Source: Bacteroidota bacterium (lineage in GTDB: Bacteria > Bacteroidota > Bacteroidia > Chitinophagales > LD1). From it: a DNA stretch of 64,000 bases. Where the stretch lies: assembly GCA_016715625.1 (NCBI GenBank), contig JADJZU010000012.1, positions 34,179 through 98,178 on the forward strand, given 5' to 3'. Shown here one piece after another: positions 1-10,300 of this stretch (position 1 is the stretch's first letter; every line of letters begins with the position of its first letter). Under the pieces are notes generated by a model. The model was not told the DNA's origin and did not search any database. It worked only from the letters and a program-made list of their open reading frames with translations. The position numbers were made by a program, and so were the translations under genes.

Positions 1-830
1 ATGATACATCACTCCACTATTTCCGGTAATCTGAGCCAGAGCGGCCGGCAAAGGCGAATCACCAATTTTTGCCTGACTTACATTCTCCCAACCACCCACC
101 CCTACAGCGGCAAACAAGGTAACAAAAGCCAGTATGCCTAAAGTGGCCATACTGTAAGCAAAACCCTTTGTAATGTTTTTTTGTGGCTCTATCGTTTCCT
201 CCGCCACATTTGCCAAACCCTCCATACCCAGAAAAAACCAGATGGCAAAAGGGATTGCAGCAAAAATACCCTCTACCCCATTCGGCAAGGGGTTCACTCT
301 CATATTATCTAAATGAAAGTGGGGAAGCGTGAGTGCAGCGAACAGACTCAGTTCTGCCACGGCAATGATTGTAATAATGAGCTCAAAGGTGGCCGATATC
401 TTGACTCCTAAAATATTGACCGTAGTAAAAAGAAAGTAAGCAATAACGGCAAACCAAAGTGCATCCACCCCGGCATCAACAAATGAAAATAAGAACCAAT
501 ACCCAGAGCGATGGCGGGCGGAGCAAATACAAACTCTATCCATTGTGCCATGCCGGCCACAAATCCAAGGTCTTTGCCATAAGCACGACTCACATAATCG
601 AACACACCACCCGCCTTTGGAATAGCACATGCCAGCTCGGAATAGGACAGTGAAAAGGTGATATACATGATTAAGATAAACACCGTAGCAATACCGAGCC
701 CAAGTGTTCCGCCTTTATCCAAGCCTATATTCCAACCAAAATACATACCGCTGATAACATAGCCCACGCCCAAGCCCCACAACATGAGCGGAGTAAGCGT
801 TTTTTGAAGCGCATTGCTGTTTTTCTCCAT
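1..830 (-). CDS. Ethanolamine-type APC amino acid permease, 3' end cut by window, frameshifted
   Basis: Inner-membrane amine/amino-acid:cation symporter of the APC superfamily, closest by recollection to ethanolamine permeases. The start is ATG at 830; the N-terminus has the transporter-like run GLGVGYVISGMYFGWNIGL (about residues 19-37) followed by hydrophobic segments. The frame stops at 408, but the neighbouring frame continues the same protein from about 480 to base 1 (FTTVNILGVKISATFEL, then AIPFAIWFFLGMEG, both typical of this family). Restoring one base in the AAA/CAA stretch at 478-484 joins the halves (FHF-VDAG). The C-terminus lies outside the window. The gene is divergent from an aldehyde dehydrogenase, which would suit ethanolamine-to-acetaldehyde catabolism, but no ammonia-lyase gene is visible. 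Family call good; exact substrate inferred; whether the frameshift is real is unknown. Confidence 0.75.
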
Positions 831-911
831 AAGCGCAAGGTGGAAATATTTCCCGAAAATTGTTGTTATTCGTGCTTATCAATTATCTTCAACGTCCTAA
901 ATCGAAATATT

Positions 912-2363
912 ATGCAAGCCACCGCTAACGAAATTCAAAACCTGCATATTCCTATTACCCCGAATACCAAACTCGAGGAAATTCTGCGCATTTACAATGC
1001 ACAACAGAAAAACCTGCTGACATTAAAAAACACTTCGATAGATGAGCGGCTGAAAAAAATTAAAGCCCTGGAGAAAGTGGTGCTCGCCAACCGAAAAAAA
1101 ATTCAGGAGGCTTTGTTCAACGATTTCAAAAAAGGTGCTTTGCAAACCGATTTCAGCGAGATATATCCTGTAGTGGCGGAGGCCCGCTTATACAAAAACA
1201 AACTCCACGAATGGGCTGCCACGCTGGAGGTGGATACACCACTTAGCTTTGTAGGTTCCAACGCTAAAATTGTATATGAACCCAAAGGGCGAGTGCTCAT
1301 TCTTACGCCCTGGAACTACCCTTTTCAAATTCCGCTTAAAAACATGATTGCGGCAGTAGCTGCCGGTAATGCAGTCATTATAAAACCCAGCGAGTTTACT
1401 CCGCATACGGCTGAAATGGTGGCGGAAATAGTGAAACAAGTATTTAGCGAAAATGAAGTAGCCGTAATTACAGGCGACCACTCTGTTTCACAGGAATTGC
1501 TGAACCTCCGCTTCGACCATATTCACTTTACAGGCAGCCCGGCTATCGGCAAAGTAATTATGAAAAAAGCAGCAGAAACTTTGACAGCCGTTACGCTCGA
1601 ACTCGGAGGTAAATCACCCACTATTATTGACGAAACAGCCAACCTGAAAAAAGCAGCTCGTAATCTTATTTGGGCCAAATACCTGAACAGCGGACAAACA
1701 TGCATCGCCTCTGATTATATCTACATCCACGCCAGTAAAAAGGACGAGTTCATTCAACAAATGAAAGAGCAAACCCAGAAAGCTTTTGGCCATAATCCGC
1801 AGCAAACCGATGCCTATTGCCGCATTGTAAATGCTAAACATTTTGCACGCGTAAAACGATTGCTGGATGATGCTGTAGCCAAAGGGGCTAAGATCGAAGA
1901 CGGAGGGAAAAGCGATGCCAGCGATAACTATTTTGGACCTACCCTGCTCACCAACATTACAGAGGACATGGCACTGATGCAGGAAGAAATTTTTGGACCG
2001 GTTCTGCCTGTGCTCACCTATACCGATATTGATGAGGTAATTGCCTACATCAACAAAAACGAGAAGCCGCTTGCACTGTATATCTACAGCACCAAAAACA
2101 AAAACCAGGAGTATATCATCAACAATACCAGTTCGGGCGCAGTGGGTATTAATGAATCGCTGATTCAAAACAGCCACCCTGAACTTCCCTTTGGTGGAGT
2201 CAACAACTCCGGTATTGGCAAAAGCCACGGCCATTGGGGTTTTAAAGAGTTCAGCAACGAAAAACCGGTGGTAAAAGCATGGAACGCCCCAAGCGATTTA
2301 TTGACACCTCCATTCGGCAAACTAAACCAAACGATAGTGGATGCCATGCTGAAGTTTTTATAA
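912..2363 (+). CDS. Aldehyde dehydrogenase, class-3-like NAD(P)-dependent
   Basis: Cytosolic enzyme oxidising aldehydes to acids with NAD(P)+. The 483-residue length fits class-3-type ALDHs. Visible signatures are the cofactor-side motif LTPWNYPFQIPL, the general-base region LELGGKSP with Glu230, the nucleophile region NSGQTC with Cys264, and the late motifs EEIFGPVLPV and LPFGGVNNSGIG. I chose ATG at 912 because the longer frame from 804 adds 36 residues that overlap the divergent permease start and do not resemble the family. It is transcribed away from the ethanolamine-type permease, so a role in removing acetaldehyde or another amine-derived aldehyde is possible but is an inference. The frame is intact. 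Confidence 0.9.
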   Translation: MQATANEIQNLHIPITPNTKLEEILRIYNAQQKNLLTLKNTSIDERLKKIKALEKVVLANRKKIQEALFNDFKKGALQTDFSEIYPVVAEARLYKNKLHEWAATLEVDTPLSFVGSNAKIVYEPKGRVLILTPWNYPFQIPLKNMIAAVAAGNAVIIKPSEFTPHTAEMVAEIVKQVFSENEVAVITGDHSVSQELLNLRFDHIHFTGSPAIGKVIMKKAAETLTAVTLELGGKSPTIIDETANLKKAARNLIWAKYLNSGQTCIASDYIYIHASKKDEFIQQMKEQTQKAFGHNPQQTDAYCRIVNAKHFARVKRLLDDAVAKGAKIEDGGKSDASDNYFGPTLLTNITEDMALMQEEIFGPVLPVLTYTDIDEVIAYINKNEKPLALYIYSTKNKNQEYIINNTSSGAVGINESLIQNSHPELPFGGVNNSGIGKSHGHWGFKEFSNEKPVVKAWNAPSDLLTPPFGKLNQTIVDAMLKFL

Positions 2364-2404
2364 TCGCAGCTACTTATCAATCACACCCATCGTAAATCAA
2401 AAGC

Positions 2405-2878
2405 ATGAATAAGAATTTTTTATCTGCATTTCTCATCGTAGCTGTTTTCGCGGCTGCAGTACTCAACAGTTGTAAAAAAGACGAAGACTCGTTACCGCTG
2501 GAGCCTATCACAGTTTTGCTTCCGGATACGGCCATCACCCGATTATTTCCGGGCGATTCGCTGCCTATAAAAATCCAATTCACTACCGATCGCCCCATTA
2601 ACTGGATACTGGGGAAATACGATATTGATTCTGTAGATGTGGCTTATACCGCTACCTATCCTGATACGTTATTTTCAGTAAAGCTAGATACCATCGACCC
2701 GCGCGTTAACCTATATGAATGGAGTGGAGTGTATTTTGTGCCTGATACGTTGGATCCATATGATGTAGTTCGTTTTCGAGTATCCTTCGAAGCCGGCAAA
2801 TCTACATTCACCACCGGACAAAATTATCCGGCCGGCATAGTAAGTGCCAGCAAAGAGTTCAGGATTGATGTGCGCTAA
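2405..2878 (+). CDS. Small predicted lipoprotein, function unknown
   Basis: A 157-residue protein with a hydrophobic signal segment (FLSAFLIVAVFAAAVLNSC) and a lipobox ending at Cys23, followed by KKDEDS, typical of Bacteroidota lipoproteins. The mature part is rich in Asp, Thr and Val and looks like a beta-sandwich; I recognise no family. It starts 41 bases after the aldehyde dehydrogenase on the same strand and could be co-transcribed. An intrinsic terminator follows its stop. Confidence 0.7.
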   Translation: MNKNFLSAFLIVAVFAAAVLNSCKKDEDSLPLEPITVLLPDTAITRLFPGDSLPIKIQFTTDRPINWILGKYDIDSVDVAYTATYPDTLFSVKLDTIDPRVNLYEWSGVYFVPDTLDPYDVVRFRVSFEAGKSTFTTGQNYPAGIVSASKEFRIDVR

Positions 2879-2900
2879 TTCTCCGGCAATTCGATAACCG

Positions 2901-2938
2901 AAAAGCTTCTGAGCAAAATCAAACTCAGAAGCTTTTTC
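2901..2938 (+). terminator. Rho-independent terminator after the lipoprotein gene
   Basis: Near-perfect inverted repeat: AAAAGCTTCTGAG (2901-2913), 10-base loop, CTCAGAAGCTTTTT (2924-2937), with the T-run directly after the stem. It lies 22 bases after the stop of the small lipoprotein gene and before pdxH, and ends the aldehyde dehydrogenase-lipoprotein unit. Confidence 0.85.
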
Positions 2939-2944
2939 ATTTTG

Positions 2945-2952
2945 TAGCTTTG
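2945..2952 (+). promoter_or_regulatory. Possible Bacteroidota -7 box of pdxH
   Basis: TAGCTTTG matches the TAnnTTTG -7 consensus of the Bacteroidota primary sigma factor and lies 18 bases before the pdxH start codon, just after the preceding terminator. No good TTTG -33 element sits at the right spacing, so support is partial. Confidence 0.35.
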
Positions 2953-2970
2953 CTATCAAATATTTGAGCC

Positions 2971-3609
2971 ATGCCCATTTCGCAAGACTTGCACCACCAC
3001 AGGCGCAACTACACCAAACATGAATTGACCGAACATAAAATTTCGCCCAACCCCTATGAGCAATTTGGATGGTGGCTACAGGATGCCGGAGAGGCAAAAA
3101 TTATGGAGCCCAACGCCATGACCCTTTCTACTGCTACGAAAGAAGGACATCCCTCTTCAAGGATTGTATTACTAAAAGCATTTAATGAAAATGGGTTTGT
3201 ATTTTACACGAACTACCACAGCCGAAAAGGAAAAGAAATTTCAGAAAATCCTTATGCGGCACTCCTGTTCTTTTGGGATGATTTAGAACGACAGGTGCGC
3301 ATAGAAGGCACACTTGAAAAAGTGGAGGCGCATTTATCGGAAAAGTATTTTTCTGAGAGACCTTACGAGAGCAGGCTGAGTGCAATTGTAAGCGAACAGA
3401 GCGAGGAAATTCCTTCGCGCGAATATCTGGAGGACAAATTAGAAGAGCTGAAAAAAGCCGGAGAAACTAAGCGCCCCGAAAACTGGGGGGGCGATGTATT
3501 GAAAGCTGACTACTTTGAATTTTGGCAAGGCAGAGCTAGCCGCCTTCACGACCGTATAGTGTATGAAAAGGAGCAAGGCGCCTGGAAAATCAAACGCCTT
3601 GCCCCTTAA
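2971..3609 (+). CDS. pdxH: Pyridoxamine 5'-phosphate oxidase
   Basis: FMN-dependent cytosolic enzyme that oxidises pyridoxamine/pyridoxine 5'-phosphate to pyridoxal 5'-phosphate, the last step of B6 synthesis and salvage. The 212 residues match the usual length of about 210-220. Family blocks visible are AMTLSTATKEGHPSSRIVLLK (N-terminal FMN site), FVFYTNYHSRKGKE, FFWDDLERQVRIEG, and the C-terminal signature FEFWQGRASRLHDRIVYE, ending KRLAP as is normal. Start is ATG at 2971. Its stop codon directly abuts the stop of the convergent hydrolase gene, with no spacer. Confidence 0.97.
   Translation: MPISQDLHHHRRNYTKHELTEHKISPNPYEQFGWWLQDAGEAKIMEPNAMTLSTATKEGHPSSRIVLLKAFNENGFVFYTNYHSRKGKEISENPYAALLFFWDDLERQVRIEGTLEKVEAHLSEKYFSERPYESRLSAIVSEQSEEIPSREYLEDKLEELKKAGETKRPENWGGDVLKADYFEFWQGRASRLHDRIVYEKEQGAWKIKRLAP
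3573..3602. terminator. Hairpin in the pdxH 3' end, possible shared terminator
   Basis: A perfect 8-bp stem GCAAGGCG / CGCCTTGC with a 14-base loop lies inside the last codons of pdxH, next to the zero-gap convergent junction with the hydrolase gene. There is no strong T-run on either side, so it could help end transcription in both directions but is weak as an intrinsic terminator. Confidence 0.3.
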
Positions 3610-5952
3610 TTATTCCACCACTAGTTTTTGTATTGTGCCTCCCGCTTGCACCAGGTAGACATCTGCCGATAGATTCAGGTCTTTCAGTTTTGTTTGCAGA
3701 GCAGTAATTGGTTTACTAACCAAAACTCTTCCGTTCAAATCTACGATAGAAAGCATTTCGCCTACTTGTGATGGACTGCACTGTAGCCACAAAGTGCCAT
3801 CTTCCGGCAAAGGATTGGGATACATCACCAATCCACCCACTGGTGAAATATCTTCTAGTCCAATGATTGTAAAATTCACGGGTTGCGAACTGCCAACGCA
3901 TCCATTCACATCACTCACCACGACCGAATAATTACCAGAGCTCGTAACAACCGGTATAGACTGTGCGGTCTCGTTAGGCAATAAATTTCCGTTGAAATAC
4001 CACTGATAGCTAACAGCATTAGTGGTACAGGTTACTCCATTGCCCTGTACCACGGCCACGGGTTGCGGGGTATCTACCACGGCAATGGGCTGCTGGAACT
4101 GTGCAGAGCCACAAGCATTATAAACAGTCAATGAAATATTTCCCGAGGAGTTTACATTAATAATGGGAGTAGAAGTATTTTGATTGGCTCCAACAAAACT
4201 CCAATTGCCGGGCACAGACCATGCAAAACTGTCAACATTCGTGGTGATTGCCGCATAATAAATACCGGCACCACTTCCTTCGCACACATTTTCTGTGCCG
4301 TTGATGGCGCTGATAGTTGGTAATGGAAGTGCAGTGATATTCTGTGCAGCAGGCGAACTATTTCCACAGCCATTCACAGCAACAACACTCAAAGAGCCTC
4401 CCGTGGCACCCGATGTTATAAGAATGGCCGTAGAGTCAAGCGGAGCACCTGACCAGCCCTGTGGTAGCGACCAATTATAGGTATCGGCACCTGACACAGC
4501 CGGTATAGAATACCAACCAGAAGTGCCCGGGCAAATACTACCAGAGCCTGTAATAGCCGAAGGTGTTCCCAGATTAGAAGGTACTACTACAATCCCTTTT
4601 TGTGATGATGTAGTTGTGCCGCAATCGTTTTGTGCTGTTACAGACACTTGCCCCCCTGCATTGCCGGAAGTTACGACAATGACATTGGTACCAGTGCCCG
4701 AGTTAATGCTCCAGCCGTTGGGCAGAGTCCAGTTGAAGGTGACACCACTTTGATTCACCACAGATAAGTTAATATTAGAGATGCCGGAGCATACGGTGTC
4801 GTTCCCCGTAATGGACGAAGGGAGAAATGGTGGAAAGTTTTCGGATACGGAAACAGAAACAGAAGGAAGCAGACAAGTGCCATTGCCCACTACCAGCGAG
4901 TAGGCTCCGGCTGTAGAAGCAGATATCGTGGAAGCGGTTGAATTATCGTTCCAGGTGTAATTAAAGCCGGCAGGCGATGCCGAAAGCGTTGTGCTGCTAC
5001 CGTTGCAGAAAAAATTATCGCCTGTGATGGCTGCGGATGAAGGGGTAATGTTTGAACAGGATGAAGCTTTCGAGTTTACAACATCTGAGTTATATGTACT
5101 TTCAAACTCAGTCCAAGCCGAACAATCACTCTTTAAATAGTAGCGTAAAAAAGGTAGAAGATACTTAAATACCTGCCGTTGTTGCTGGACAATTGAAAGA
5201 GGTGTATTACTACAAAAAGATAAGCCTTCACCAGCATAACACAATGTTGCCCCTGGGTCTGAGAATTGACAATGTGTTCCATCTAAAATATTAATGTAGT
5301 ATTTGCATGCTGACGTTGCACTGTCATACATAGGTCGTTGGTTCGTAGCAGGAGCTGCGACACAATCTCTTGAACCTGCAAAGGCAAGATATGGCTTGTT
5401 TAGAAATTTTGCTGCTGCTATCGATGATGGATTTGTATTTGCGGCAGCAAAAGTAAAGTAACAGGTTGCAGGAGTACCATATTAAGCTGACAGTACAGTA
5501 GCGCCACCACCCATGCTATGTCCTCCAATTGCTCCCTTTGATACCACCTTTTGGTAAAACGGAGAAGCTGCATTTGAAGCACTTTCCTGAATTAATTTAT
5601 CATAAATAAAAATGAAATCTTGAGCATAATTTGAGTGACTTGGACTTAAACTTCCCTCTGTTGTAGGCAACGCAACTATATAACCAAGTTTTGCTAAAGT
5701 GTCACTGTAGGCAGGGTATGAACTAGCATTTATTTGAAAACCATGACCTAATATCACAAATGGAAAGGTTCCATTTGCTACAGAGGTATTACTACCGGCC
5801 GAAACTGCGGGGTAGTAGAATAAAACACCTACTGAACGGTTGCTTCTAGCGGGATCTGTCCATGTTATAGTTCGAGTTCCCACAGGAAAAACCTGAGCTG
5901 AAAGAGCAATGCTTAGGCCAGTAACAAATAGGGTTATAACGTATCTTAGCAT
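3610..5952 (-). pseudogene. Secreted alpha/beta hydrolase with PKD/Ig-like domains and T9SS tail, interrupted by in-frame TAA
   Basis: One 781-codon frame split by a TAA at 5482-5484. The N-terminal part has a signal peptide (about residues 1-19, ending LSAQ) and an alpha/beta-hydrolase fold resembling the chlorophyllase/PAF-acetylhydrolase/dienelactone-hydrolase group: oxyanion region VILGHGF and nucleophile elbow GGHSMGGG with Ser146. The stop is codon 157; the same frame then continues YGTPATCYFTFAAANTN and AFAGSRDC, with the probable catalytic His in LDGTHCQF. After this come about four PKD/Ig-like domains (CSGISNINLSV, NGCGNSSPA and similar) and a C-terminal Por-secretion tail (MYPNPLPEDGTLWLQC to IQKLVVE). 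Predicted to be exported by T9SS. Over 600 further codons stay open after the stop, so the lesion is recent, an assembly error, or read through. Confidence 0.75.
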
Positions 5953-6082
5953 AGGTTGAAATTTTTTAATATTCAGTTATCTACAAACAAACCTAACCAA
6001 TTTCAGTTTTCGAACAAGCGTTCGAATTTTTTGGCTTTTGTTAAAATTTGTCCATTCTAAATCGGGGCTTATTATTGTATAT

Positions 6083-6592
6083 ATGAACAAAATACTGGTG
6101 TCGGTCCTATTATCCTTTTTACTTTTTCAGGTAAATGCTCAGGTAGACGCGCGAAAAAACATCGTTGGAAAATGGAAAGTGTCGGCCATGGAAGCCGATG
6201 GTGAACGTTTTGATTTTTCGAATCCCGAAAAATTTGCTGAATCAATGTATGCCAATGACCTAAGAAAAGACTCTACAAAAGTTTTTACGCAGGAAGACAG
6301 TTCTGCGGTGGCCTTTGCAGCCGCCATTCTCTATGTCATTTTCAGAGACATGCAATTTGAATTTAAGTCAAATGGCAAATTCAGCATGATCCTATCAGCA
6401 GAACTTGGAGGAGAAAAAAAGACAGAAAAATCGGAAGGTAAATACGCTATTAAAGGCTCCGCTATTGAAATGACTGAAGCCAAAAAGAAAGAGAAGCAAT
6501 CTGTAGATTTTACCATGCCCGATAAGCGCACCCTTATCCTGTCAAAATTCAGAAAGACAGACAATATGAATCTGGTGCTGGTAAAATACTAA
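6083..6592 (+). CDS. Lipocalin-like secreted protein
   Basis: 169 residues starting at the ATG at 6083, followed by a clear signal peptide (MNKILVSVLLSFLLFQVNAQ). The mature start NIVGKWKVSAMEADGE, with later strands MQFEFKSNGKFSMIL, GKYAIKGSAIEM and KRTLILSKF, is the pattern of Bacteroidota lipocalin-like domains (a G-x-W at the first strand, then antiparallel strands). Ligand unknown; periplasm or outer surface. The longer frame from 6038 was rejected because it puts 15 residues before the signal peptide. Convergent with the next gene, one base between stops. Confidence 0.65.
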   Translation: MNKILVSVLLSFLLFQVNAQVDARKNIVGKWKVSAMEADGERFDFSNPEKFAESMYANDLRKDSTKVFTQEDSSAVAFAAAILYVIFRDMQFEFKSNGKFSMILSAELGGEKKTEKSEGKYAIKGSAIEMTEAKKKEKQSVDFTMPDKRTLILSKFRKTDNMNLVLVKY

Positions 6593-6593
6593 G

Positions 6594-7253
6594 CTAGGCA
6601 GCAAAGAAAAATTCCCGATTCAAAAACGGATTCGATTTTCGCTCATGAGCTACGGTAGTTTCGGGACCATGTCCGCTGTAAATTTTTACATCATCGGGTA
6701 AGGTCATCAGTTTCTGTGTGATGGTTTCAAAAAGGGTTTTGCCATCGGCACCCGGCAAATCATAACGCCCCACACTGCCTCTGAAAATCACATCTCCGGC
6801 TATTAAAATTTTATCGGCTTCGCTGTAAAATGAAATGCTTCCGGGCGAATGGCCGGGCGTAAAAAATACTTTCAGTGTGGTATTGCCAAACTTTACTTCA
6901 TCAGCTTCCTCCAGATAGTTCGCAGGCTCGGGCGAAGCCTCCAAAGTAAACCCGAACAGCCCTTGATAATCAAGCGCGCGATACATTACTTCCAACTCCA
7001 ACCGGTGAAACTGTGGCAACAAGCCATAGGTGTCACAGATAAATTTATTGCCCGGAAAATGGTCTATATGACAATGTGTGTTGAGCAAAAGCACAGGGCT
7101 TAATCCATGTGCGGTAATGGTTTGCACCAATTCATGTCGCTCTACCTCGTTATTGCACCCGGGATCAATGATGGCGCACTGACGGGTTTCATCGGCTAAT
7201 ACATAAGTATTTTCGGAAAATGGATTGAATGTATGTTTGTAAATCTTGAGCAT
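6594..7253 (-). CDS. Metallo-beta-lactamase-fold hydrolase, glyoxalase II-like
   Basis: Cytosolic metal-dependent hydrolase of the MBL superfamily. Metal ligands are visible: NTHCHIDH gives His60, His62, Asp64 and His65, then TPGHSPGS, AGDVIF and YSGHGPET supply the third His, the bridging Asp and the last His. The 219-residue length fits the small hydroxyacylglutathione-hydrolase-like thioesterases; no long C-terminal substrate domain is present, so true glyoxalase II is not certain. Start is ATG at 7253 (MLKIYKHTFNPFSENTYV), which matches the family N-terminus; the frame extends 14 codons upstream without family sequence. Divergent from the TolB-like gene. Confidence 0.9.
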   Translation of the reverse strand: MLKIYKHTFNPFSENTYVLADETRQCAIIDPGCNNEVERHELVQTITAHGLSPVLLLNTHCHIDHFPGNKFICDTYGLLPQFHRLELEVMYRALDYQGLFGFTLEASPEPANYLEEADEVKFGNTTLKVFFTPGHSPGSISFYSEADKILIAGDVIFRGSVGRYDLPGADGKTLFETITQKLMTLPDDVKIYSGHGPETTVAHERKSNPFLNREFFFAA

Positions 7254-7378
7254 GAATGCAATTTGTTTATGTTTAGACCTAAGTAACAAGAACACGTCAA
7301 GCGCTCAGAAGTTCGCCTTGGCAATGGTAGCTTGTTGCCACAAAACAAATATTCTTTCGATACGTTTTCAGATAGTTC

Positions 7379-10300
7379 ATGAACCGGGTGAAAATTGCAT
7401 TTAGAGGCTGTTTGCTTTTGCTGGTTTTGCTTTTGCAAATCGCAGCACAAGCACAAACAAACACCGTTACCTTTGGGCAAAACCGGTACAATACAAGGAT
7501 TTCACCTTTCAATATTACGAGAGCGATAATTTTATTACCCATTTTTATCAGGGAGGACAGGACGTAGCCAAATACACGATTAAAACGGCCGAAGATGTAA
7601 GTGATGAAATTGCAACGCTGCTCGATTTTAAATACCGCAGAAAGATTGACATCATCGTTTACAATACCATCAACGAACTGAACCAAACTAATATTGGTAT
7701 CTACGAACAGGGGCAGGTACCGGGTGGCACCACCAAACTGCCCGAAAACAAAATGTTTGTGTATTTCAATGGCGACCATCGCCATCTCGACAAGCAAATA
7801 CGCGAAGGCATTGCCAAAATTTATCTGGAGAAAATGGTATTGGGGAGCAACTTTGCCGAGGTTGTACAGAACGCAGTCCTGCTTAATTTGCCCGACTGGT
7901 ATAAGCAGGGGCTCATTAAATATATTGGCGAAGGGTGGAACAGCGATACCGAAGACCGCCTGCGCGATGGCATATTGAGCGGCCGGTTTAAAAGGTTGCA
8001 AAAGCTACAACCCGAAGAGGCTCTGTTTGTAGGCCATAGTATTTGGCATTACGTAGAAGAAGTGCATGGCAAGAGTGCCGTGAGCAACATCATTTATCTA
8101 ACCAGAATAAACCGCAGTGTAGACAACGGTTTTTTGTTTGTGTTAGGCACCAATCTGGAAGAAACACTGCGCAACTGGTATGTGTATTATTACAACCGCT
8201 TTAATGCTGAAAAGAAAATCACTCAACTGCCCTTCGACAATTCGTTGGTGAAAGCGCGAATAAGAAATAATATAGACTATTATCAGCCGCGCATGAGTGC
8301 CGATGGTAAGCAAGTAGCATATGTTTCCAACGAAATGGGGCGTTGCAAAATTCATTTGCTGAATACAGAAACGGGTAAGAAAAAAATCATTCATCGCGTA
8401 GGATTCAGAACCAATACAATATTTACTGACCAATCGGTTCCGCTGTTGGCTTGGGAGCCATCGGGCAAAAAGCTGGCATTCATTTCAGAAAAGCGCGCTC
8501 AAATTTTTCTTCGCTTGTATAACCTGGAAACCGGCAAAACAGAAAAGTTTCCGGTAAGAAAGTTTCAGAAAGTAGTCAGCTTTAACTTTGTGGATGCTAA
8601 GCAGTTGGTGATGAGCGCTGTCAACAACGGTCAGTCAGATATTTACCTCTACAATATTGCCAGCACCACCACCCGAAAATTAACGGATGATTATTTTGAT
8701 GATTTATATCCGGCCTATATTCAGGCGGATAGTGCTGAAGGAATCTTATTCAGCAGTAACCGACCGGACGATACGCTGCGCAACGGGCGCTACGAAAGCC
8801 AAAACATGCTGAAAACACATGATTTGTTTTTCTATGACTTAAGCCAAAGCGCACTCTACCGAATCACCAATACACCACTCGCAAACGAAACCTATCCGCA
8901 ACCTTTCTCAGAGCAGGATTTTTGCTTTTTAAGCGAGCAGAACGGTACCCGAAACCGTTTTATCGGGCATTTTGAAAAAGTGTTTTCGCACAACGAAACA
9001 ACCTATCAATATACCTATCGCGAAAGTGGCGAAATTGATTCGGTAAAAGTTCGCGAAGGCATACCCTTTGAGTCGGTGAGTGATAAAAATGCCGTAAGCC
9101 TGAAGAAAACCACCAGCGAAAAAATTTATAGCACCGGGGGTGTTACTGCTCCTTACACCAATTTCACCTATAACATCCGCGAGCAATGTGTGGTGCCACA
9201 AAAAAATCTGACCTTGGATTTAATGAAGAAAAACGGCAAGCCCGTTTTTTATAAATATGACTACCCAACGGCAGCCAGTGGTGCTACCGTTTCGGAATAC
9301 ATGCAAAAACTTCTGGCCAAAAACCTGGAAGAAAAAAAACCGAAAGAAACAGCGAAGGAAGTAGATAAACAGGTAACTGTTTTTGAACAAAAATATGATT
9401 CGAGTGGAGCGGTTATTGGAAGCCGACCCTACGATTTTCAAAGCGAGTTTGACTATGGCATCAAGCTCTTTGACTGGGATTCTGCCTCTTCTTCAAGAAT
9501 TGAAAATGCACAGGAAGGTTATGTGTTTCGATTCTCGCGAGTGCGACCCTATTTTGTTCGCTTTGCCATAGACAAAGTCATTACGCAGGTAGACAACAAT
9601 ATTTTGATGACGCGCTACCAGCCGTTTAATCCGTCCAATCCACAGTTTGATTTGAATCCTGTGAGTTTCATGTTCAAGTTTGGCATTACCGATTTGTTGG
9701 AAAACCACAAAGTGTATGGTGGCATCCGCTTGCCTTTCGTAGGACTGAACAGCACCAGCGAATATTTTATCACCTACGAAAACCTGACCAAACGGCTGGA
9801 CGTGCGCTACACTTTTTACAGGCGCAGCCAGGGCGACAAAGCTTTTGACCGACTGCCTTTCAGCGATGTAACACTCCCTCCGGGTTACTCAGTAGACTAC
9901 AGCATAAAAACCAACTATGCCGAAATAGAAATGCGCTACCCGATAGATGTGCTCAACCGCGTTTCGCTGGGTATTGCATTTCGCAACGACAAAGTGGTAT
10001 ACAAAGCAGCAGATACCCTCAGCCTGAATTTGCCCAGCAATTCCGACAACTGGCTATTTGCCAGAGGAGAATATGTGTTTGACAACTGTTTGGAAGTAAT
10101 GACCAACATTCGCTACGGAACACGCTTCAAAGTATTTGGAGAAATTCACAAGCAGTTTCCTACACAGAATAAAGTATTGTTCGACCGCGTTGACTTTCCG
10201 GTAGTTCAATTCAATAATAAATATCTGGGGGTCGTTGGGTTTGATTTGCGGCACTACCAGAAAATCTATAAACAGATTATCTGGGCCAACCGGTTAGCAT

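Noticed and set aside
804..911. Longer start for the aldehyde dehydrogenase
   Set aside because: The extra 36 residues overlap the divergent permease start and look unlike the family N-terminus.
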